A DNA stretch of 35,135 bases from NCBI GenBank assembly GCA_002407045.1, contig DHKB01000005.1:1-35135 (forward strand), in the 5' to 3' direction. A program made the position numbers and the translations under genes. The DNA is from Candidatus Bruticola papionis. Its GTDB lineage: Bacteria; Vulcanimicrobiota; Xenobia; Xenobiales; Xenobiaceae. Shown here piece by piece: positions 1 to 7,525 of the stretch (its first letter is position 1; each line of letters opens with the position of its first letter). The notes beneath the pieces are model-generated. The model did no database searches and had not been told where the DNA came from. It saw nothing but the letters and a program-made list of their open reading frames with translations.

Positions 1-609
1 AGCTTCGATAGCTTGAGGCACAGTTTCCATACAAGTTTCGTTAAATTGGTAGTGAGGGCGAATCTCTTCAACGGTAAAGTTTAATTTATAATAGTTATCG
101 TTAATATGTTTTCTTATGTCGTCTTGGCTTTTACACTGCCTAGCCATAAAAATAGCTGCTGTAGCAGCTTGGGCTCCTCTAATACCTTCAGGATGATCAT
201 GAGTGACAGAAGTTACTATTTTAGCTAATTCTAAAGCTTCTTCCAAAGTAGAAGCCGCCCAAGCTGCACCGCTAACGCGCATAGCCGATCCATTGCCAAA
301 GCTATTGTATGGTTGCGGATTAGTGCAATACATCCAACGCAAAAAACGACCACCATAGCCGCAATCAGGATAAGGCTGCCCGATTTTACGCATATAATGT
401 ACAGTTAAATCAAAAAGTGTTTGCTTACCCTTCTCGCTGAGTTCTAGCCCTTGTTTATAAAATTCGGTAATAGCTTTACCTACCGCTAAACTCATAATTG
501 AATCATCAGTAGCGAAACAATCATCATCAAAAAGGGGAAATTTAACACTGCGATGATTGGCAAATTCATAACGTGAGCCCACAATATCGCCTACAATAGC
601 TCCTAACAT
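1..609 (-). CDS. ADP-ribosylglycohydrolase family protein (C-terminus beyond window)
   Basis: The first 203 codons of a DraG/ARH-type ADP-ribosylglycohydrolase are present; the 3' end lies outside the window. The family hydrolyses ADP-ribose from modified residues or small molecules using two metal ions. Visible motifs fit: GDIVGSRYE at residues 7-15, TDDS at 34-37 (metal-binding aspartates), GNGSAMRV at 105-112 and THDHPEG at 136-142. The ATG at 607-609 follows a GGAGG at 615-619 at good spacing. No DraT-like transferase or nitrogen-fixation gene is in the window, so the substrate is unknown. The family assignment is firm; the exact activity is inference. Confidence 0.88.
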   Translation of the reverse strand, partial: MLGAIVGDIVGSRYEFANHRSVKFPLFDDDCFATDDSIMSLAVGKAITEFYKQGLELSEKGKQTLFDLTVHYMRKIGQPYPDCGYGGRFLRWMYCTNPQPYNSFGNGSAMRVSGAAWAASTLEEALELAKIVTSVTHDHPEGIRGAQAATAAIFMARQCKSQDDIRKHINDNYYKLNFTVEEIRPHYQFNETCMETVPQAIEA

Positions 610-697
610 ATCGCCCTCCAGGTTAATTTGTTTTTATATTGTTATAGCCGACGATATTTCAGCCTAAGGGACTTACTTCCTATTTTGCTTTAAAAAC

Positions 698-728
698 AAA
701 AAAAAGCCCGAGCCCTAGACTCGAACTT
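698..728 (-). terminator. Rho-independent terminator after tRNA-Tyr
   Basis: On the minus strand a 9-pair stem (AAGTTCGAG with CTCGGGCTT, including two G-U pairs) closes a 7-base loop and is followed by eight T. It begins 7 bases after the CCA end of the tRNA, so it ends a single-tRNA transcript. Confidence 0.85.
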
Positions 729-734
729 CATTTG

Positions 735-821
735 TGGTGGGCACGAAAGGATTCGAACCTCTGTAGCGCGTCGCGCGTCAGATTTACAGTCTGATGCAAT
801 TGTCCACTCTGCCACGTACCC
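735..821 (-). tRNA. tRNA-Tyr (GTA anticodon)
   Basis: The minus-strand cloverleaf begins GGGTACG and ends CGTGCCC-A-CCA, giving a 7-pair acceptor stem with one G-U pair. The anticodon loop is centred on GTA. The variable arm is long, as expected of a class II tRNA-Tyr, and the T loop reads TTCGAAT. The CCA is encoded. It has its own promoter and terminator and is therefore a monocistronic unit. Confidence 0.96.
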
Positions 822-833
822 GTAACGGGAAGT

Positions 834-862
834 ATATTACCTAAACTGAATGCTATTGTCAA
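834..862 (-). promoter_or_regulatory. Sigma-70-type promoter of tRNA-Tyr
   Basis: On the minus strand a perfect -35 TTGACA (857-862) is separated by exactly 17 bases from a -10 TAATAT (834-839). The tRNA 5' end lies 13 bases downstream of the -10 element, so transcription would start just before it. Confidence 0.85.
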
Positions 863-967
863 GACAATTTCTCCAATGAAGTAATATTTTTATAGTATAA
901 AGGTTTCTATCTCAACTTTGGGAATTTCACATATGTTGAATTTTTACGGCCAGGAGCGCATTTCGAT

Positions 968-2662
968 ATGGACAAACAAAGCAGATTTTTTTTTGCTTCT
1001 CCTTTTTCTAGCTTTACTTGGCGTAGTGCCTACATTTCCTTAGCAATTTGTGCAACACTTATATCATATGCTGAAGCTGAGCCCCAAAATCATGCTCAAC
1101 CTTCCGTACCAGCGCCTCCAACTGTCAACATCTCCTCCTCTACGTCTCAAGATCTGCCAAAGCCAAAAGAACAGAACATCGATTCAGGTAAGAGCACAAA
1201 AGCAACTAAACAGACAAATGCTCAACAAGCCAGCGAACAACAACCTTCAGAAGAAGCTGAACACCTTTTTAAGCGCGGCAAAAAGTTTATTCAACAAGAT
1301 GACGTATCCCAAGGTTTAGATTTATTAAAAAAAGCTGCTTCTTTGGGACACGGTGGCGCAGCTTATATGGCTGCTGATTGCCTTTACAATGCCAAAGGTT
1401 GTCCGCGTAATGTCCAAGCGGCTATCACTTTATATAGGACAGCTGCCGATTTGGGCAATACTGCAGCCCAATTAGCCATAGGCAATATTTATCGCTTCGG
1501 CAATGGTATCAACAAAAATTTTGGTCAAGCTATAGTTTTTTTATCAAAAGCGGCCGGGCTGGGAGATCCTAGAGCTAAAAATGCTTTAGCTGAAATGATT
1601 GCTGCCGGTCAAGGTACAGATAAAGACTACCAAAAAGCCTTTAAACTTTTTAGCGAAGCTGCCGCTTCCGGAGACACCGACGCTATGGTAAATTTAGGCG
1701 ACTTGTATGCTCTGGGCCACGGCGTAAACAAAGATCATCTTAAAGCTATTCAATGGTACAAAAAGGCAGCAGCCAAAAATAACGGCCGCGCCTGCTATAG
1801 GTTAGGTTATTGCTCAGAAGTCGGTTTGGGAGTAAAGCAAAATCGCTCTCAAGCCATAAAAGATTATGATAAGGCCGGTAAATTAGGCTTCCCTTTAGGT
1901 TGGACGCGTATAGGCAGACTTTATGATCTTGGCTTAGGCGTTAAGTCTGATTTTAAGCAAGCGCTAAAGTATTATGAAAAAGCAGCCAACTTTAAAGATG
2001 GAACTGCTTTGACAGTTCTGGGACTTTATTACGAACAAGGTCTTAAAGTAAAACAAAATCAAGCTAAAGCTTTGAAATATTATATAAAAGCAGCCGATTT
2101 GAAATATGGAGAAGGTGCCAACATGTTGGGCCGTCTTTACACTGAGGGCAAGTTTGTACCGCAAAATAACGAAACTGCCGCCAATCTTTTTTATCAAGCC
2201 GGAGAAGATGGCAGCTTAAATGGCTTATGCAATTCTGGCAATTGCTACTATTACGGTATTTCTCGCGGTCAAGATTACAGAACAGCTTGCGAAAATTATA
2301 AAGTTGCTGCCGATTTAAATAACCCTATAGGTTTATATAATTATGCTATTTGCCAAGGACGTGGTCTGGGTACGAAAAAAGACACAGAGGGAGCTATCGA
2401 TAATTTTACAAAATCAGCCCAGTTAGGTTGCCTTCCGGCTATGTACAAGCTTAGTGAAATTTATGAAAAAGGCACCTTAACTGAAACAGATCATGATAAA
2501 GCCAAGTATTGGCAACAACAAGCCGAATCTCGTAACTATACATCAGAACAAAAAGCACAAATAGATAATATGTACTGTCGGCAAGATAAAAGCAACTCTC
2601 GTCTGCCTGTATTGAAAGCGTATTACTACACTCCTACAGACATAGTAGTTTATAAGTATTAA
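968..2662 (+). CDS. Exported Sel1-like repeat protein
   Basis: This 564-residue protein has a signal peptide: a hydrophobic stretch near residues 18-36 ends in an AEA-type cleavage site. A Pro/Gln/Ser-rich linker follows to about residue 92. The rest is about eleven 36-residue Sel1-like (TPR-related) repeats plus a partial twelfth, with the pattern A..LG.LY..G.GV..D...A...Y.KAA. Such alpha-solenoids are protein-binding scaffolds in the periplasm or envelope. The ATG has AGGAG 11 bases upstream. A PAP2-family phosphatase starts 10 bases after its stop, so the two probably share a transcript. The partner is unknown. The C-terminal 30 residues are Tyr-rich and not repeat-like. Confidence 0.9.
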   Translation: MDKQSRFFFASPFSSFTWRSAYISLAICATLISYAEAEPQNHAQPSVPAPPTVNISSSTSQDLPKPKEQNIDSGKSTKATKQTNAQQASEQQPSEEAEHLFKRGKKFIQQDDVSQGLDLLKKAASLGHGGAAYMAADCLYNAKGCPRNVQAAITLYRTAADLGNTAAQLAIGNIYRFGNGINKNFGQAIVFLSKAAGLGDPRAKNALAEMIAAGQGTDKDYQKAFKLFSEAAASGDTDAMVNLGDLYALGHGVNKDHLKAIQWYKKAAAKNNGRACYRLGYCSEVGLGVKQNRSQAIKDYDKAGKLGFPLGWTRIGRLYDLGLGVKSDFKQALKYYEKAANFKDGTALTVLGLYYEQGLKVKQNQAKALKYYIKAADLKYGEGANMLGRLYTEGKFVPQNNETAANLFYQAGEDGSLNGLCNSGNCYYYGISRGQDYRTACENYKVAADLNNPIGLYNYAICQGRGLGTKKDTEGAIDNFTKSAQLGCLPAMYKLSEIYEKGTLTETDHDKAKYWQQQAESRNYTSEQKAQIDNMYCRQDKSNSRLPVLKAYYYTPTDIVVYKY

Positions 2663-2672
2663 CAGAAAAACA

Positions 2673-3323
2673 ATGGCACGAAAATACCTATATTTAGGCC
2701 TTTGCCTTGTAGGCGCTTTGCTTATCGGGCTAGGCATTTGTCTTTATAATTATATGCCAAACTTTGATGCAATTATACTTGGGTGCTTGAGTTCACAACG
2801 TTCAACCTTTTTAACAAAAGTAGCCTTTATTTGTAGTTGGACTGGCAATTATTTGGTAGCACCCATAACTATAATTGCGGCTGCGTCATTAAGCCTTAAG
2901 AGAAAATGGCATTATTTCGCAGAAATAGTTTTACCCGTTATTTTGGCCACTTTAAGTTGTACTTTGCTAAAAGCCTTCATTATGCGTCCGCGTCCTATCT
3001 ATTTAGGCTTTGATGCTATAGTCGATGAACCATATTTTAGTTTTCCTTCTGGCCACACCACTGGAGCCAGCGTACTTGCCTTAGCTTTTCTTATTGTCCT
3101 TTGGCAAACTTCCGTAAAAATTACTTACAAAATAACTTATACAATCTTGGGAGCTGTTTTTGCTCTATCAGTAGCTTGGAGTCGTTTATATAATGCTGCT
3201 CACTTCCCCAGCGATATTATCGGCAGTTTTGGTTTAGTATTTTTTTTCAGCTTTGCCACTTTATACCTAATTGAGAGTTTACGTGAAAAAAATGATAAAA
3301 AAAAGCCCTCCAAGATGAGCTAA
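2673..3323 (+). CDS. PAP2-family membrane phosphatase
   Basis: This is an integral-membrane lipid phosphatase of the PAP2 type, for example a phosphatidate, phosphatidylglycerophosphate or undecaprenyl-pyrophosphate phosphatase. All three active-site motifs are intact: K100-x6-R107-P108, P-S-G-H at 125-128, and S170-R171-x5-H177-x3-D181. About six hydrophobic segments match the family, and the length of 216 residues is normal. It starts 10 bases after the Sel1 gene with no clear Shine-Dalgarno, which suggests translational coupling. The motifs do not distinguish substrates; recycling of undecaprenyl pyrophosphate is one reasonable possibility. The 3' end overlaps the terminator of the opposing tRNA-Thr. 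Confidence 0.9.
   Translation: MARKYLYLGLCLVGALLIGLGICLYNYMPNFDAIILGCLSSQRSTFLTKVAFICSWTGNYLVAPITIIAAASLSLKRKWHYFAEIVLPVILATLSCTLLKAFIMRPRPIYLGFDAIVDEPYFSFPSGHTTGASVLALAFLIVLWQTSVKITYKITYTILGAVFALSVAWSRLYNAAHFPSDIIGSFGLVFFFSFATLYLIESLREKNDKKKPSKMS
3297..3321 (-). terminator. Terminator after tRNA-Thr
   Basis: On the minus strand AGCTC pairs with GGGCT around an 8-base loop, followed by a run of eight T. It lies within the last codons of the opposing PAP2 gene, about 28 bases after the tRNA-Thr CCA end. The stem is short, so strength is uncertain. Confidence 0.55.
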
Positions 3324-3348
3324 AAAACTCGCCCGAAGGGACCGCTTT

Positions 3349-3424
3349 TGGAGCCTCGAACCGGACTCGAACCGGTGACCTTCCGCTTACAAGGCGGGAG
3401 CTCTACCAACTGAGCTATTGAGGC
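3349..3424 (-). tRNA. tRNA-Thr (TGT anticodon)
   Basis: This 76-base minus-strand cloverleaf has an encoded CCA, a T arm of ACCGG-TTCGAGT-CCGGT and the anticodon loop CTTGTAA (anticodon TGT, threonine). The G1-C72 and C2-G71 pairs agree with threonine identity. Two non-pairs appear, A6 with C67 in the acceptor stem and C27 with A43 at the top of the anticodon stem. All conserved loop bases are present, so I call it functional. Confidence 0.93.
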
Positions 3425-3447
3425 GCATATATTAACTTGACCGTGAA

Positions 3448-3476
3448 ATAATACTTAATAAATAAGAATTTGTCAA
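3448..3476 (-). promoter_or_regulatory. Sigma-70-type promoter of tRNA-Thr
   Basis: On the minus strand a perfect TTGACA (3471-3476) lies 17 bases from TATTAT (3448-3453). The tRNA 5' end is 24 bases further on. This matches the tRNA-Tyr promoter in design and shows the housekeeping sigma consensus of this organism. Confidence 0.85.
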
Positions 3477-3495
3477 GTTTAGACCTAGAACAAAG

Positions 3496-3531
3496 AGGCC
3501 GCTTCCAAATATATACCTTCGGAGGCGGCCT
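3496..3531. terminator. Strong hairpin between sigH and tRNA-Thr
   Basis: An 11-pair stem (AGGCCGCTTCC with GGAGGCGGCCT) closes a 14-base loop. TTTT follows on the plus strand and a weaker CTTTGTT tail on the minus strand. It sits 56 bases after the sigH stop and before the tRNA-Thr promoter, so it most likely ends the sigH transcript. Confidence 0.75.
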
Positions 3532-3587
3532 TTTGCATGTCTTTCCTTCATTACTGTCGCTACATATTAGCACCGACAGAAGCCGAA

Positions 3588-4256
3588 CTAATGGTTCATA
3601 GGAGCCTTCAAAGTTCTTTCGATTTTGCGTTTAACTCTCTGTAAAGCATTATCAATAGACTTTACATGGCGGTTAAGTTCTTTAGCCATCTCTTGGTAAG
3701 ATTTACCTTCAAGATAAGATTGCAGAACTTGAGACTCCAATTCGCTTAAGTTTTGCTTAATTTTTTCTCTTAAATCGCTGGAAAGCTCAGTGCTAATAAA
3801 CACTTCTTCCGGATCGGATACCTTATTGGAAGAAAGAACATCCAACATAGTGCGATCGGAATCTTCATCGTAAATAGGTTTATTAAGCGATACGTAAGAG
3901 TTTAAAGGTATATGCTTCTGACGAGTAGCAGTTTTTATCGCGGTAATAATCTGCCTCGTAATGCATAACTCAGCGAATGCTCTGAAAGAAGATAATTTGT
4001 CAGCGCGGAAGTCGCGAATCGACTTATACAGGCCAATCATTCCCTCTTGAATAATATCTTCACGATCGGCACCTACCAAGAAGTAGGATTTTGCTTTTAC
4101 GCGCACAAAATTTTTATACTTGGAGATGAGGTACTCGGTAGCAAACTCATCGCCGTCTTTGGCTAGCTTGACAACTTCCTCATCCTGGCGCTCATCTAAG
4201 CTGGCGCTATAGTTGCTGCCCGTACTTGGCACTGACATCAAGTTGGTATTTGGCAT
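3588..4256 (-). CDS. sigH: RNA polymerase sigma factor, SigH (sigma-30) type
   Basis: This 222-residue sigma-70-family factor has region 2 with the stretches GADREDIIQEGMIGLYKSI and FAELCITRQIITAIKTATRQ, and a C-terminal region 4 helix-turn-helix with SYQEMAKELNRHVKSIDNAL. From memory these stretches are nearly identical to Bacillus SigH, which in Firmicutes drives transition-state and sporulation-onset genes. No sporulation gene is in the window, so its role here is unknown. The ATG follows GAGG by 8 bases. The neighbours rlmB and cysS match the Firmicutes order cysS-rlmB-yacP-sigH, but yacP is absent and a 600-base leader takes its place. A strong hairpin follows. Confidence 0.93.
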   Translation of the reverse strand: MPNTNLMSVPSTGSNYSASLDERQDEEVVKLAKDGDEFATEYLISKYKNFVRVKAKSYFLVGADREDIIQEGMIGLYKSIRDFRADKLSSFRAFAELCITRQIITAIKTATRQKHIPLNSYVSLNKPIYDEDSDRTMLDVLSSNKVSDPEEVFISTELSSDLREKIKQNLSELESQVLQSYLEGKSYQEMAKELNRHVKSIDNALQRVKRKIERTLKAPMNH

Positions 4257-4433
4257 TCAAATAACCTCGTGTTCTTCCAATGTGAGCCTCTGCGGATTGT
4301 AGATTAAATGCATATTTATTTCTCTGAGAAGGAACTACTGAGGCAGAGCTAGTTATTCTACACTAGGCTATATCGACTTTTACCGCGAGTCTTTTTTTAC
4401 ACTACCACCAGAAAAACAGAGAAACAAAAAAAA

Positions 4434-4661
4434 CTAGCTATCTGTAATATTCCCCGAGGGGTCTAAGCAGACAACTAATTCACTACACACATCCTCCACC
4501 GCAAAAAATGTAACTGAAAGAAGATGAAACTGAACTTCTCGCAACTGCTGCGCTGCAGAGTTCCTAGTCAAATATCCGTTAGGATACAGTATCTCTAGGC
4601 TATCCCCGTAGTTCCTACGGTTCTTTGGCACGCCAACCACTTGAAAAAATCGGCGTTCCAA
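4434..4661 (-). CDS. Possible small protein, unrecognised (75 codons)
   Basis: An open frame of 75 codons begins with TTG three codons after an in-frame TGA and ends just before a T-rich run. It has no good ribosome-binding site: the nearest GGAG is too far upstream. The predicted product looks protein-like, starting ERRFFQVVG and with LREVQFHLLS in the middle, but I recognise no family. Its DNA contains perfect hairpins, which fits RNA structure better than coding. I list it only because nothing else explains this stretch. Confidence 0.2.
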   Translation of the reverse strand: MERRFFQVVGVPKNRRNYGDSLEILYPNGYLTRNSAAQQLREVQFHLLSVTFFAVEDVCSELVVCLDPSGNITDS

Positions 4662-4796
4662 GCTAAGTCACAAAACGCGTACTCCGAAAAATCAGCTAAA
4701 AACTAATTTTCTAAGAGCAGGAAACCCGAGCTTTGGCAAGGAAAGAAAGCGTGTGACCTTGTGATCTGAACTTTCCTTCCGTTAGCTTACCTGTGA

Positions 4797-4825
4797 AGGA
4801 TACCACAAACAGACCCTTTTGGCAA
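4797..4825 (-). promoter_or_regulatory. Candidate promoter for the sigH leader or a small RNA
   Basis: On the minus strand TTGCCA (4820-4825, 5 of 6 to consensus) is 17 bases from TATCCT (4797-4802, 4 of 6). It lies just after the rlmB stop and points into the structured region. The -35 element overlaps a hairpin. Confidence 0.4.
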
Positions 4826-4856
4826 TTATTGAAAATTGCCTTTGCTGTTGTTTCTC

Positions 4857-5834
4857 CTACTTATTTCCCAGTCTTTGCCTGACGACTTCGTACATCATAA
4901 TTCCGCCCGCGACGGACACATTCAACGATTCTATCTTGCCCAACATGGGAATTTTTACTAAATTCGTGCACAGCTCTTTCACACTAGGACGCAAACCTTT
5001 GCCCTCAGCTCCCATTACTACTACGGTAGGGCCGTTATAATCGACTTGAGTATAATCATAATCAGTATTAGAATCAGCACCTAAAATAGTATAATTTTCG
5101 GAACGAAGCTGGCGCAAAACAGATCCTAGTTTCGGCACGCGAGCTACCAACATGTGTTGATCAGCTCCAGCACTAGCTCTAGTTACTGCAGAAGTAAAGC
5201 TGCACGAATTAGAACTGGTAACAATTACCCCATCTACTCCACTAGCTTCGGCAGTACGCAACAAAGCCCCAAAATTTCCCGGATCTTGCACTTCATCAAG
5301 TACCAACAAGAACGGAGCGTAGTCACTCTGGCGGCACTTGTCCATAATTTCTTCCAAAGTGTTGAAGTTGCGAGCCGCTTTTATAGCAGCCACGCCCTGG
5401 TGATTGGCATGGTTGCACATAAAATCTAGACGATTGCGGTCACAATGAACAACGGCAATGCCTTCATCGCGAGCCATAGTAAACACTTCTTTAGGCACAC
5501 CGACAGCCTGTTTCAATACATAAATGCGTTGCAAAGGCACGCCACTGCGCAAAGCTTCAACTACAGGACGACGTCCGTAAATAGTCTCTTGCTCAACTTT
5601 AGACTCTTGAGTAACTTTAGGTTCTTGCTCAGAAGTGGAAGGCTCGCCAATACTTTTGACACTACTATTGCGGAAGTGACCTTCCTGGTGAGCCTTAAAC
5701 CCAGCTGAAGAGGCTCCCTTGGAGCCCCCCCTCCTCTCCTCGAAACGACGCTCATTTTGGCGATTGCGTCCGTATCCGGCAGAACGACCGTAAGGGCGAC
5801 TATTTTTTATCTCTTGCTTGGATTGATTTTCCAT
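4857..5834 (-). CDS. rlmB: 23S rRNA (guanosine-2'-O)-methyltransferase, TrmH/SpoU family
   Basis: This SPOUT-class methyltransferase transfers methyl from S-adenosylmethionine to a ribose 2'-OH, in RlmB the peptidyl-transferase-loop guanosine. After about 84 residues of basic, Arg/Gly/Ser-rich tail comes the SpoU substrate-binding domain (about 84-150, starting IYGRRPVVEALRSG) and the knotted catalytic domain with its three motifs: DPGNFGALLRTA at 184-195, GAEGKGLR at 275-282 and IPMLGKIESLNVSVA at 295-309. The start codon lies inside the 3' end of cysS (28-base overlap), so the pair is translationally coupled. The disordered N-terminus makes the protein longer than typical RlmB of about 245 residues. 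Other members of the TrmH family cannot be excluded. Confidence 0.9.
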   Translation of the reverse strand: MENQSKQEIKNSRPYGRSAGYGRNRQNERRFEERRGGSKGASSAGFKAHQEGHFRNSSVKSIGEPSTSEQEPKVTQESKVEQETIYGRRPVVEALRSGVPLQRIYVLKQAVGVPKEVFTMARDEGIAVVHCDRNRLDFMCNHANHQGVAAIKAARNFNTLEEIMDKCRQSDYAPFLLVLDEVQDPGNFGALLRTAEASGVDGVIVTSSNSCSFTSAVTRASAGADQHMLVARVPKLGSVLRQLRSENYTILGADSNTDYDYTQVDYNGPTVVVMGAEGKGLRPSVKELCTNLVKIPMLGKIESLNVSVAGGIMMYEVVRQRLGNK

Positions 5835-7285
5835 CTTAACCCCTTGGGAGTATCCTCTAAAATAATACCGCGCTCTAAAAGCTGATCACGGATGCAGTCG
5901 GCCTTTTGGAAGTTGCGCTCTTTGCGAGCTTGCTGACGGGCTTCGATTAAAGCTTTTTCCTCGTCGGTAATCTCATCACTGACTGATTTTTGAGCTTCTT
6001 TGACAATATCTAAAGCCAAAACTCTGTCAAATTCATTTATCAAATCTAAAACAAGCTGAGCAGCTTCTTTGCCTATATCGCCACCTTCATCGATAGCTTT
6101 ATTGACATCGCGGCGCAAAGCAAAAAGTACAGCTAAAGCCTCTGGAGTATTGAGATCGTTGTCCATAGACTCAATAAACTTACGGCGACTATCTTCCACA
6201 AGTTGCTTCAACTCGGCAGAGGCTTCTTTGTTACTTTCCTGCTCGGTAAGACGGCGAGCAAAAGCAATAAGATTATCTCTGGTATCTTGAGCAGTTTGCA
6301 AACCACTGAAAGTAAAGTCCAAACGTGTGCGATAATGGGTAGAAAGCAACAAATACCTTACAGACAAAGCGTTCCAGGCTTTGCCAGAAGCATTTTTAGA
6401 AGCATCAAGTAAATCGCGCAATTTATAGAAATTGCCCAGAGATTTACTCATTTTTTTGCCTTCAACTTGCAAGTGCTCAGAATGTAACCAATAATTGACA
6501 AAGGTTTCACCAGTGCAAGGCTCAGTTTGGGCAATTTCATTTTGATGGTGTGGGAAAATATTATCCACGCCACCGGTATGAAGATCGAAGTGGTTGCCTA
6601 AGTATTCGGTACTCATAGCTGAGCACTCGATATGCCAGCCAGGACGGCCTTTACCTAAGTCTGGATATTGGTCCCAATAAACATCGCCATCATTTTCATC
6701 CCAAGCTTTCCATAAAGCGAAATCAGCTGCCGTGCCTTTTTCGTATTCATCCTGAGAAACGCGAGCGCCACTTTGTAATTCATCAACTTTAATGTGGGCT
6801 AATTTGCCATAATCGGCAAATTTGGAAATATCGTAATAAATGGAACCGTCATCAGAACGATAAGCGTAACCTTTTTTGATAAGCTCGCGAATCATAGCTA
6901 CCATGCGATCCACATGCTGAGTTGCTCTGGGGTAGTAAGTAGCCGGTTCGATATTTAAGCTCTTTAAATCGGTGAAAAAAGCTTCAATGAAAGGATCGGT
7001 AATAGAGCTGAGCGGAACTTGTTGAGCTCTGGCTTTGCGAATAGTTTTGTCTTCAACGTCGGTAATGTTCATGACGTGAGTTACTTCATAACCGCGATAT
7101 TCTAAGTAGCGGCGCAAAATATCCTCGAAGACATAAGTGCGGAAATTGCCGATATGAGCAAAATCGTGAACAGTAGGGCCGCAAGTATAAAGACCAACTT
7201 TACACGGCTTACCAATCTCAGTTTCTGCAATGGGATGGAACTCTTCCAGAGAGCGGCTCATGGTATTAAAAAAACGAATAGCCAT
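5807..7285 (-). CDS. cysS: Cysteinyl-tRNA synthetase
   Basis: This class Ia synthetase charges tRNA-Cys. The 492-residue product has the HIGN signature at 44-47, KKMSKSLGNF with the KMSKS loop at 278-282, and zinc ligands C35, C221, H246/H247 and E250. I chose the ATG at 7285. A frame extends 19 codons upstream to a TTG at 7342, but this adds nothing conserved. A GGAGAAGG lies 16 bases before the chosen ATG, so the start is less certain than the identity. It overlaps rlmB downstream by 28 bases, as in the conserved cysS-rlmB arrangement. Confidence 0.95.
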   Translation of the reverse strand: MAIRFFNTMSRSLEEFHPIAETEIGKPCKVGLYTCGPTVHDFAHIGNFRTYVFEDILRRYLEYRGYEVTHVMNITDVEDKTIRKARAQQVPLSSITDPFIEAFFTDLKSLNIEPATYYPRATQHVDRMVAMIRELIKKGYAYRSDDGSIYYDISKFADYGKLAHIKVDELQSGARVSQDEYEKGTAADFALWKAWDENDGDVYWDQYPDLGKGRPGWHIECSAMSTEYLGNHFDLHTGGVDNIFPHHQNEIAQTEPCTGETFVNYWLHSEHLQVEGKKMSKSLGNFYKLRDLLDASKNASGKAWNALSVRYLLLSTHYRTRLDFTFSGLQTAQDTRDNLIAFARRLTEQESNKEASAELKQLVEDSRRKFIESMDNDLNTPEALAVLFALRRDVNKAIDEGGDIGKEAAQLVLDLINEFDRVLALDIVKEAQKSVSDEITDEEKALIEARQQARKERNFQKADCIRDQLLERGIILEDTPKGLRWKINPSKR

Positions 7286-7443
7286 ATCGTAAAGAACCTT
7301 ACCTTCTCCTCTATTTTTCTGCTTTGTAGAGATAGCCACCAAGCTATCGTCAGCAGTCCGAATATTTTTATTGATTTCGATTAGTGAGTTTACACTGTTT
7401 TTAAGTTTAACTCAAGAAGTGTGAAAAGAGCTGTCCAGCATAG

Positions 7444-7490
7444 AAAAAAAATGCCCTCGATCCGGATGTAAATACCGAAAATCGAAGGCA
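7444..7490 (-). terminator. Terminator after the subtilase gene
   Basis: On the minus strand TGCCTTCGAT pairs with ATCGAGGGCA (10 pairs, one G-U) with further inner pairing, followed by eight T. It isolates the protease gene from cysS. Confidence 0.9.
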
Positions 7491-7525
7491 CTTTCTAAAA
7501 GGCAAACTAACTCATAAATAGAGCA

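Larger units (their letters stand above)
4257..4856 (-). other. Structured leader/intergenic region upstream of sigH
   Basis: These 600 bases lie between rlmB and sigH with no recognisable gene. On the minus strand, in order, I see a 7-pair hairpin (4821-4840), a candidate promoter (4797-4825), a 10-pair hairpin GGAAGGAAAG/CTTTCTTTCC (4740-4780), a broken stem GGAACGCC/GGCGTGCC, a perfect CCGTAG-GAA-CTACGG hairpin, a GGATA/TATCC stem and a T8 run near 4430. A 75-codon frame overlaps these hairpins. The region could be a long regulatory 5' leader of sigH or an independent small RNA followed by sigH's own promoter. It does not carry the diagnostic motifs of RNase P RNA or tmRNA. Confidence 0.5.

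Noticed and set aside
4257..4856. RNase P RNA or tmRNA in the sigH leader, prompted by GGAAGGAAAGTTC
   Set aside because: The conserved ACAGAA/CCGGCTTA block of RNase P RNA and the tRNA-like ends of tmRNA are missing.
6559..6567. TTATCCACG resembling a DnaA box
   Set aside because: It is a single copy inside the conserved cysS coding sequence with no cluster of boxes or A/T-rich unwinding region.
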